Source: a virus
Direction: 5' to 3' (one strand)
DNA length: 29,010 nucleotides
IMG/VR virus record: IMGVR_UViG_3300029986_000062
Coordinates: 1-29,010 of that record
Below the pieces are notes generated by a model, which saw only the letters and a list, made by a program, of their open reading frames with translations, was not told where the DNA came from and ran no database searches. Of the stretch, positions 24,691 through 29,010 are shown in pieces. Position 1 is the first letter of the stretch. Each line of letters begins with the position of its first letter. Position numbers and translations under genes: made by a program.

Positions 24691-25071
24691 TTATGCCACC
24701 TTCTTTCTTGAATACTTTGGAACGTAATTTTTACCATATCTGTTATATTGTATATTTTTCTTAAAAGATATCAATTCAAGATTTTCAAATCTATTGTCTA
24801 ACTTGTTCTCGTTGATGTGGTTCAGACACATTCTTGTTCCATCGGTATCAAACTTGTCATAACTTCCATTGAAGGTAAGCCAAACAATCTGATGAAGTGG
24901 CAGACTCTTCTGAACCTTATTTCCAAGATAAAAGCAGATGTAGAGATACCCATTCGGTGCCAGGGTCTTGGTCATCTTGTGAGGTTCTGAAGCCTTGAAC
25001 GAGTAGACTTCATAAGTTTTTGTATCAAAGTAGTAGTTTGTTAAAGTAGGAATCTGAATTAGACGTTCCAT
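24691..25071 (-). CDS. HNH endonuclease, homing-type
   Basis: A 126-residue protein with the HNH_3 pattern: LPLHQIVWLTF gives His60, LNHINENKLDNR gives Asn84-His85 and Asn93, and FENLELISFKKN closes the motif. This is the compact ββα-metal nuclease used by free-standing homing endonucleases in phages. The N-terminal 55 residues are an unusual beta-rich extension (YYFDTKTYEVYSF, then GYLYICFYLGN); no NUMOD DNA-binding repeat is visible. AAGGAG seven bases before the ATG is a strong ribosome-binding site. It is transcribed against the late genes. A packaging-linked HNH is less likely because it is far from the terminase. Confidence 0.85.
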   Translation of the reverse strand: MERLIQIPTLTNYYFDTKTYEVYSFKASEPHKMTKTLAPNGYLYICFYLGNKVQKSLPLHQIVWLTFNGSYDKFDTDGTRMCLNHINENKLDNRFENLELISFKKNIQYNRYGKNYVPKYSRKKVA

Positions 25072-25132
25072 TGAAAGCTCCTTATTGCTTATCTACTGTT
25101 TAATTCATAAATAGTGGACAAGGTTTGGAGCA

Positions 25133-25164
25133 TAAAAATAGCCCAGATAGTGAAAAACTGGGCT
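25133..25164 (-). terminator. leftward rho-independent terminator
   Basis: On the minus strand AGCCCAG and CTGGGCT form a perfect 7-bp stem (25140-25146 with 25158-25164) around an 11-base loop, followed by ATTTTTA. It lies downstream of the gene at 25223-26047 and separates it from the HNH gene, which therefore needs its own promoter in 25072-25132 or readthrough. I see no clear promoter in that gap. Confidence 0.82.
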
Positions 25165-25222
25165 AAGGTGTTGAACGTGTATGAGAAGAATTATTTCAGT
25201 ATATTTGAGTAGTCATGAGAAG

Positions 25223-26047
25223 TTAGCCAGCCATGTTTTCCATCATCTCCAGGTCTTCAGTGTCGGTCTGGTCGTCAGTATCGATGTCTTCCAGAACCTC
25301 CAGCAAGTCTCCAGAAACAATCCACCAGCTTGAACCATCTGCTTTCAGCCAACCCTTGCCGAACATCTCTGAACAGGTCTGGTTTATCACTGAGGTAGCT
25401 GGAGCATTGGGAACGAGTCTGAAATCTACCTTGACCTTCATCCCGCGCTTGTCCTGGGTTTGAGTCCAGTTCTGGAGGATGTAGGCAAGTGGCTCTCTGA
25501 ATCTTGGCTTGAACTGACTCATCAGCTTGTCCAGTTGGCTCTGAGAGATGGCGGATAGGGCAGGGCTGGTAAGCGTGGCTGGTGGAACTGGTGAGACTGT
25601 CTGAGGCATTGGAGCGGGTTCTGTGTGGGCTGGAGCATCATTCTTCTCTTCTTCCAGTCTGACCTTTTCCCGTATTGCATCGATATCAACAATCTTTCTG
25701 GTTTGGTAGTCGGATAACTCTTGCTCTAACTCAATAATCCGCTGTTCCAATCGCTGAATCTTGCTGTCTTTCGCCCAATTTGACTCTTTTAGCTGGTTTA
25801 GCTCTGTTGTGTCAATGGTTGTAGTGGTTATAACTGGAGGAAACCAAAGATAGTATAGGCTCTTGTTTTGTGCTCTGTATCTGGTCGTTCCTTTGCTCCA
25901 GTATAGAGTTAGCAGTGACTTTGAAACTGTCCTGTTTGTCTCTTTGTTAGGGCGATGACCAAGAGCAATAACAAGGTCTGCAATCTTGATACCATTGCTT
26001 GTGTCCATTCGCTGTAGTGCAGCCTTGATGTTGTCTCGGTCAATCAT
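25223..26047 (-). CDS. putative winged-helix coiled-coil protein with acidic tail
   Basis: A 274-residue protein I do not recognise by name. Residues 1-70 look like a winged-helix domain (NIKAALQRMD, IKIADLVIALGHRP, RTVSKSLLTLYWSKG, then an aromatic wing). Residues about 82-130 are predicted coiled coil (KIQRLEQRIIELEQELSDY). A Pro-rich linker (about 138-165) leads to a C-terminal domain with PRFREPLAYILQNW and GWLKADGSSWWIVSG. The last 25 residues are very acidic (DIDTDDQTDTEDLE). AAGGA lies upstream. Following a ribbon-helix-helix gene, it may be a regulator or a replication protein. The acidic tail is reminiscent of partner-binding tails such as that of SSB. Confidence 0.7.
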   Translation of the reverse strand: MIDRDNIKAALQRMDTSNGIKIADLVIALGHRPNKETNRTVSKSLLTLYWSKGTTRYRAQNKSLYYLWFPPVITTTTIDTTELNQLKESNWAKDSKIQRLEQRIIELEQELSDYQTRKIVDIDAIREKVRLEEEKNDAPAHTEPAPMPQTVSPVPPATLTSPALSAISQSQLDKLMSQFKPRFREPLAYILQNWTQTQDKRGMKVKVDFRLVPNAPATSVINQTCSEMFGKGWLKADGSSWWIVSGDLLEVLEDIDTDDQTDTEDLEMMENMAG

Positions 26048-26058
26048 TATTATATTCC

Positions 26059-26211
26059 TTACTTGCTAAGATACGCTTCAATCGCTCTTACGATAGCTCT
26101 TGCCAGTGGCTCATTGTTTTCCGTTGCTATTACTTGCAAAGCATCCCGCTGTTTTTGTGTGATGGTAGTTTTTACTTCAACGTTCGGCACTAATAGTTTT
26201 GGTCTGCTCAT
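26059..26211 (-). CDS. 50-residue ribbon-helix-helix (Arc/CopG-like) DNA-binding protein
   Basis: Minus-strand ATG at 26209-26211, TAA at 26059-26061. The product starts MSRPKLLVPNVEVKTTITQK and ends RAIEAYLSK. The pattern is one beta strand (VEVKTTIT), helix A (QKQRDALQVIATEN), a turn (NEP) and helix B (LARAIVRAIEAYL), as in Arc, CopG and related phage repressors that bind operators as dimers. AAGGA lies about nine bases upstream of the ATG. It is the first gene of a leftward pair with the winged-helix gene, 11 bases ahead of it. The palindromes at 26230-26439 are candidate targets, so autoregulation is likely but inferred. Confidence 0.8.
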   Translation of the reverse strand: MSRPKLLVPNVEVKTTITQKQRDALQVIATENNEPLARAIVRAIEAYLSK

Positions 26212-26250
26212 TGTAGCTATTCCTTAAAATGTAGTTCAATCGTGACTACA

Positions 26251-26278
26251 TATATAATTCGTCCGTTTCGGTGGTCAA
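26251..26278 (-). promoter_or_regulatory. probable sigma70 promoter for the leftward ribbon-helix-helix operon
   Basis: On the minus strand TTGACC (26273-26278) is followed after 16 bases by TATATA, close to consensus -35 and -10 spacing. The transcription start would fall in the inverted repeat TGTAGT-n9-ACTACA (26230-26250), which is well placed to be an operator. Confidence 0.6.
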
Positions 26279-26291
26279 CTAAAGCAACTTT

Positions 26292-26327
26292 GAAAATATA
26301 TTTTCGTGTATCCATAGGTATGGATAC
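26292..26327. promoter_or_regulatory. operator-like palindromes
   Basis: GAAAATATATTTTC (26292-26305) is a perfect 14-bp palindrome. GTATCCATAGGTATGGATAC (26308-26327) is an inverted repeat with 9-bp arms and a GG centre. They lie upstream of the leftward promoter. Confidence 0.65.
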
Positions 26328-26404
26328 AGGCTAATTATCCGCTCTGTATTGGAGTTAGCGCGATTGAATCTGTATAAATCAAGTAGTTCCAACAAAATTA
26401 GCGT

Positions 26405-26439
26405 GTATCCATACCTATGGATATACCTGTATCCATACC
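26405..26439. promoter_or_regulatory. second GTATCCATA operator plus a half-site
   Basis: GTATCCATACCTATGGATAT (26405-26424) repeats the site at 26308-26327 with a CC centre and one end change. It is followed by a half-site GTATCCATACC (26429-26439). Centres of the two full sites are 97 bp apart, which would allow a looped repressor complex. Confidence 0.65.
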
Positions 26440-26461
26440 ATAAAGATGGAAAGTGCTGGCA

Positions 26462-26566
26462 ATGTTAGAGAAAAAAATGTCTAACTATTTTGAATGGATA
26501 TTGTCTAAAATCGTTAGAAGTGCTGGTAGAGATGAAGAAACACAATATAGGCTAAATATGAATTAA
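26462..26566 (+). CDS. possible 34-residue small protein
   Basis: ATG at 26462 opens 34 codons ending TAA at 26564-26566. The product begins MLEKKMSNYFEWILSK and is short, charged and helical. GGAAAG about ten bases upstream is a fair ribosome-binding site, and the frame starts right after the operator cluster. No family is recognised and frames of this length occur by chance, so this is a low-confidence call; a regulatory leader peptide is an alternative. Confidence 0.3.
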   Translation: MLEKKMSNYFEWILSKIVRSAGRDEETQYRLNMN

Positions 26567-26567
26567 A

Positions 26568-26590
26568 AGATGTGAGCAAAGCGAACATCT
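26568..26590 (-). terminator. possible leftward terminator
   Basis: On the minus strand AGATGT and ACATCT pair around an 11-base loop containing GC-ttt-GC, followed by TTTTAATT. It could keep antisense transcription from the right out of the operator region. Confidence 0.4.
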
Positions 26591-26611
26591 AATGAAAAGT
26601 AGTTAGATATG

Positions 26612-26647
26612 ATAGTGGCAATACTATATCATTGATAGTGGCACTAT
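26612..26647. repeat. two related palindromes ATAGT-n-ACTAT
   Basis: GATAGTGGCAATACTAT (26611-26627) contains ATAGT and ACTAT. GATAGTGGCACTAT (26634-26647) contains the perfect palindrome ATAGTG-G-CACTAT. They are direct repeats of one another 23 bases apart, and may be binding sites for another regulator. Confidence 0.5.
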
Positions 26648-26811
26648 ATACATGATGAAAAGACTGGACATATACTTTTCTTTGAGTTGGTTAAACTTTC
26701 ACTTTAGAAAATGGTCAGTTCACCCGATTAAAACCTGTAGGGTTTGAAAATAAAAGTTACAAGCTACTTGGTAGAAGCAACTCGCTAAAACAGTCCAGGT
26801 TTTATATATAC

Positions 26812-26842
26812 AGGTCAGGTATTAACCCTGATCTGTTATTTT
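26812..26842 (+). terminator. probable terminator or attenuator before the lysis-like genes
   Basis: AGGTCAGG (26812-26819) pairs with CCTGATCT (26827-26834) with one G-T wobble around a 7-base loop, followed by GTTATTTT. It lies just before the first lysis-like gene, so it would act as an attenuator or as a barrier to upstream transcription. Confidence 0.65.
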
Positions 26843-26874
26843 GTATGGATGAACTAAGTATTGGAGCATATTTC

Positions 26875-27081
26875 ATGTTTGACTATCTGAAACAAGTTAT
26901 CAATAAGGACTCTAACGTATCGTGTTCTAATTTTTGTGGTGTTGAACTGACTACGGTAATAGCGTTCTCTATTCTTCTAATCGCTATTTCTACCGTATTT
27001 TTCCACCAGCCGCATGATACAGCACTCGGTCTATTGCTTGGAACTAATCTGCTTCATAATATCTGGGGCAAGAGAGATTAA
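26875..27081 (+). CDS. small holin-like membrane protein
   Basis: A 68-residue protein when started at ATG 26875, chosen because GGAG (26863-26866) lies eight bases upstream; an in-frame ATG at 26845 would add ten residues but sits in the terminator tail without a good ribosome-binding site. It has a strong transmembrane helix (VIAFSILLIAISTVFF) and a second hydrophobic segment (TALGLLLGTNLLHNIWG), ending in KRD. Two short helices and a charged C-terminus fit a holin that permeabilises the inner membrane. It precedes a two-TM protein and a peptidoglycan-type enzyme. No holin family is recognised, so the role is inferred. Confidence 0.6.
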   Translation: MFDYLKQVINKDSNVSCSNFCGVELTTVIAFSILLIAISTVFFHQPHDTALGLLLGTNLLHNIWGKRD

Positions 27082-27086
27082 AGACT

Positions 27087-27716
27087 ATGACAATCAAGAC
27101 TAAGTTAATAATAATCTCCAGCGTTATTCTGATAGTAGCTATTTCTATCTTATCATTCCATATCTATGATAGGCACAAGGCAAACCTTAAGCTAACTCAA
27201 GATAGCGCCATTGTAGCTCTTGCTTCTACTATCATAACCGATAAGCAAGCAACAGTGACCCTACAGACAAAGTTGAGCACAGACCTGGCACCGATCCACC
27301 ATCTCCAGCCCATCGCTCATGCTGCCAAGACTGAGGCCATAGCAAACGTGCTCCAGCTTGAGACAGACCATCCGGCAGAGAAGGCAGACATAGACCTGGT
27401 TGCCCAACCTCTTGAGCAGGCAATCACTGACCAAGAGCAGGTCACAGAGGCCACACAGACAGCCCTGGATGATGCCCAGTCCGTTGATGCCTCCCAGGAT
27501 AAGACTATTGACGACCAGACAGCCCTGGATGATGCCCAGTCCGTTGATGCCTCCCAGGATAAGACTATTGACGACCAGACAGCCCAACTCCAGAACTACC
27601 AGGCTGACATAGCAACTACTGAGCAACAGGTCAAGACTGAGACGACAAGAAAGGTTTGGTATCGTAGGTGTTTCTTTGTTGTTGCTTCAATTATTCTAAT
27701 TCATATCGCACTATAA
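27087..27716 (+). CDS. two-transmembrane coiled protein with duplicated 20-residue unit
   Basis: A 209-residue protein with transmembrane segments at both ends: about residues 6-24 (KLIIISSVILIVAIS) and 195-209 (CFFVVASIILIHIAL). Between them lies a hydrophilic Gln/Asp/Thr-rich helical region. Residues 124-143 and 144-163 are identical copies of QTALDDAQSVDASQDKTIDD, from a perfect 60-bp tandem duplication. Lying between the holin-like gene and the cell-wall enzyme gene, it sits where a spanin could be found. However, a C-terminal transmembrane end with no lipobox is unlike the standard i-spanin or u-spanin. It may be an atypical spanin or an unrelated envelope protein. Confidence 0.65.
   Translation: MTIKTKLIIISSVILIVAISILSFHIYDRHKANLKLTQDSAIVALASTIITDKQATVTLQTKLSTDLAPIHHLQPIAHAAKTEAIANVLQLETDHPAEKADIDLVAQPLEQAITDQEQVTEATQTALDDAQSVDASQDKTIDDQTALDDAQSVDASQDKTIDDQTAQLQNYQADIATTEQQVKTETTRKVWYRRCFFVVASIILIHIAL
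27456..27585. repeat. perfect 60-bp tandem duplication inside the two-TM gene
   Basis: Bases 27456-27515 and 27516-27575 are identical, and 27576-27585 begins a third partial copy. The unit is 60 bp, so the frame is kept and 20 residues are duplicated. Perfect identity suggests a recent event or a slippage- and recombination-prone repeat. Confidence 0.95.
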
Positions 27717-27734
27717 TACCTATAAAGACGAAAA

Positions 27735-28133
27735 ATGACTAATCTTAACTATCAAATTACTACTGGTAAACTTACAGACGATAATGAGAACCTGATTGCT
27801 ACTGGCTTCTCTGGAAACAATAGTAGACAGAAGGTTAATCCTAAGCATATCCAGGGCATGAACAATCCAGCATATGTAGGACTGCACTGTATCGGTGCTC
27901 TGCCTCCAGGTGTCTACACTCTTGGAGCCTGGGGAACTCATCCAGAAGTAGGAGAGGATAGCGCAAGCCTAACTCAAATCGAAGGTGAGACATACGGCCG
28001 GAACGATTTTTACATCCATGGGCCTGGAACTAATGACCCTCAGAACTCTTCAGAAGGTTGCATAGTTATTCCACATGACCAGCGACTTAAAGTAATGGCT
28101 CTTGCACCATCAACTATCACCGTGTCTGTCTAA
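27735..28133 (+). CDS. tlde1/DUF2778-like peptidoglycan enzyme, candidate endolysin
   Basis: A 132-residue single-domain protein with no signal peptide. Features of the DUF2778 (tlde1-like) L,D-transpeptidase-fold domain are visible: MNNPAYVGLHCIGALPPGVY (42-61), TYGRNDFYIHGPGTN (86-100) and SSEGCIVIP (105-113). The predicted catalytic pair is His95 and Cys109. Known tlde1 proteins are bacterial interbacterial effectors that cut or exchange D-amino-acid ends of peptidoglycan peptides. Here the gene follows a holin-like and a two-TM gene and I see no other lysozyme, amidase or peptidase in the window. It is therefore a candidate endolysin that would reach the wall through the holin. A wall-modifying accessory role is the alternative. 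Confidence 0.8.
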   Translation: MTNLNYQITTGKLTDDNENLIATGFSGNNSRQKVNPKHIQGMNNPAYVGLHCIGALPPGVYTLGAWGTHPEVGEDSASLTQIEGETYGRNDFYIHGPGTNDPQNSSEGCIVIPHDQRLKVMALAPSTITVSV

Positions 28134-28276
28134 TGCATTTCACTATCTTAACTCCACCAATTTCTGTGAACAAGTTATACATCTCTCAGGGCCGATTTAG
28201 AAAGCTGTCTCCAGATACCCGAGCCTTTAAGCTGAATGCTGGGACTGAAATGCTCGAACAGCTTCAACACCTATAG
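28133..28276 (+). pseudogene. truncated RusA-like resolvase, N-terminal fragment
   Basis: ATG overlaps the preceding stop (TAATG at 28131-28135) and opens 47 codons to TAG at 28274-28276. The product starts MHFTILTPPISVNKLYISQG and continues RFRKLSPDTRAFK. The pattern TxPPxSxNxxY, GR, LSPxxxAFK matches the N-terminus of RusA-family Holliday junction resolvases, which are about 120 residues. The catalytic aspartates and most of the fold are missing. The last bases overlap the 3' end of the opposing gene at 28264. It is most likely a remnant cut by insertion of that gene, although a small functional protein cannot be excluded. Confidence 0.6.
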
Positions 28277-29010
28277 GTCTGGTTTTCTATATCATTTGAG
28301 ACTAAAGATTTTAAGAAACGTATGAACCTATTTTGATAAATCCGTTTCAAAAAGCGTTTACTGGATGGGGTATTCAGCGATTCTTTGAGAATGCTATCAA
28401 TTCCAGAACTATGGTTCTTCTTTAATAGTGCTCGAATATGTTTTATTAGAGAAGTTGGTATCTGTGGATGGATGTTAGCGTATCCTATTAAATTATCTTC
28501 GATCGTTAATCCGTGTTGATTCACTTCTGAACGTGGTAAACTATCAAAATCCCATTCAAGTTCTTTATCGGTTGGAACATAATTACGACTAATGAATCTT
28601 GTCGTATATGAATTAAAACCTATATTTCCGAATACATCTGTTGTTTTGGTGATCAGCACAATCTTTGTTCTATTCTCAAAGAATCGTAAGATTGGGCATC
28701 CCAATACAATATCTTCTGCTTCATTTCCGTGTCTAAAGGAAAAGTCATAGAAACAAATGTTTGTATCGGGAACATCTGGGTATATTAAAAAGGTAATCCA
28801 CTCTATCATGTGGAGCTTGTTTTGTTTCGTATTCTTGATATCAAATAAAATACTTGATGTATTGTGTATGTCTCCAGCTACAAGAAGGCTTATTTCTGTA
28901 AGCTGCAAATCTGGTTTTGACCTTGCAAGTTCATCTTGTCTTGTCTTGTTAGCGTTATGAATACTCACGAATGATGCAATAGCAGAAGCACAGGCTCCAA
29001 TGCCAGCGAT
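28264..29010 (-). CDS. membrane-anchored accessory protein, 5' end outside the window
   Basis: The frame stays open from the stop at 28264 to the window edge. A GTG at 28966-28968 could start it, but the residues before it (IAGIGACASAIASF) form a transmembrane helix continuous with the frame, so the true start is probably beyond 29010. After the helix comes NANKTRQDELARSKPDLQL, then a beta-rich domain. The anchor, the charged stretch, the P-D/E-L turn and a later NxxxNK segment parallel the protein at 23599, so both seem to belong to one family. The gene is AT-rich, on the opposite strand to the lysis-like genes, and overlaps the RusA fragment. Function unknown. Confidence 0.75.
   Translation of the reverse strand: MAGIGACASAIASFVSIHNANKTRQDELARSKPDLQLTEISLLVAGDIHNTSSILFDIKNTKQNKLHMIEWITFLIYPDVPDTNICFYDFSFRHGNEAEDIVLGCPILRFFENRTKIVLITKTTDVFGNIGFNSYTTRFISRNYVPTDKELEWDFDSLPRSEVNQHGLTIEDNLIGYANIHPQIPTSLIKHIRALLKKNHSSGIDSILKESLNTPSSKRFLKRIYQNRFIRFLKSLVSNDIENQTYRC

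Larger units (their letters stand above)
26212..26844. other. divergent control region between leftward regulators and rightward lysis genes
   Basis: This 633-base gap holds a leftward promoter, several palindromic operator-like sites (26230-26439), a possible 34-codon reading frame (26462-26566), a terminator-like hairpin on the minus strand (26568-26590), a pair of related palindromes (26612-26647), a short inverted repeat AAACC-tgtag-GGTTT near 26727-26742 and a rightward terminator-like hairpin at 26812-26842. The region resembles a phage switch or early control region. Confidence 0.65.

Noticed and set aside
26845-26874. ATG at 26845 as start of the holin-like gene
   Set aside because: It lies in the U-rich tail of a terminator without a ribosome-binding site, while ATG 26875 has GGAG eight bases upstream.
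28264-28968. Gene starting at GTG 28968
   Set aside because: The frame continues upstream through a transmembrane helix to the window edge, and the related protein at 23599 has that helix, so the start is probably outside.
1-29010. Integrase, attachment site or complete lysogeny module
   Set aside because: No tyrosine or serine recombinase motif and no tRNA gene or matching att repeat was seen, so a prophage state cannot be claimed.

Overview
This window looks like a tailed bacteriophage or prophage, with a head and connector module of the P22 (podovirus) type. The main evidence is the gene order: small terminase, large terminase (Walker A GGRGSGKT), a 727-residue P22-gp1-like portal, an acidic scaffold, a P22-coat-like capsid protein, gp4-like and gp10-like head-to-tail proteins, a gp14-like GNAT protein, and three glycine/alanine/glutamine-rich ejection proteins. 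A Gram-negative, probably proteobacterial, host is inferred from the P22-like design, the lipoprotein signal and the lysis-type genes; the species cannot be told. No integrase is present, so lifestyle is open. All family assignments come from reading motifs by eye, not from searches.

Layout. 1-907: no convincing gene. It holds about 3.5 tandem copies of a 105-112 bp repeat (103-475), followed by about seven short hairpin units (497-835) whose stems change sequence but keep pairing. 908-22697 (+): packaging, head, connector, tail-fibre and DNA-ejection genes, tightly spaced and often overlapping. Several virion proteins have acquired modules: a beta-rich insert in the gp4-like protein, a short module plus a roughly 550-residue block with a probable sugar-binding domain in the gp10-like protein, and a domain shared between the putative decoration protein and a tail fibre. 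22698-24442 (+): an accessory (moron-like) cassette with a lipoprotein and a membrane-anchored protein. It is flanked by terminators, each followed by the same 19-bp direct repeat.

24529-26211 (-): a leftward cluster of a 53-aa protein, an HNH endonuclease, a possible winged-helix coiled-coil protein and a 50-aa ribbon-helix-helix protein. 26212-26844: a control region with a leftward promoter and repeated palindromic operators. 26845-28133 (+): a lysis-like module of a small holin-like membrane protein, a two-transmembrane protein with a perfect 60-bp internal duplication, and a tlde1/DUF2778-like peptidoglycan enzyme that is the only endolysin candidate here. 28133-28276: the first 47 codons of a RusA-like resolvase, ended prematurely. 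28264-29010 (-): a membrane-anchored protein running off the window, which resembles the cassette protein at 23599.

The structural genes probably form one or a few late transcripts punctuated by terminators near 7690-7728 and 22723-22755. The accessory genes and the leftward cluster sit outside that flow behind their own terminators. The most unusual items are the compensating hairpin array, the tlde1-like candidate endolysin, the repeat-flanked cassette, and the two related membrane proteins in different accessory sites.
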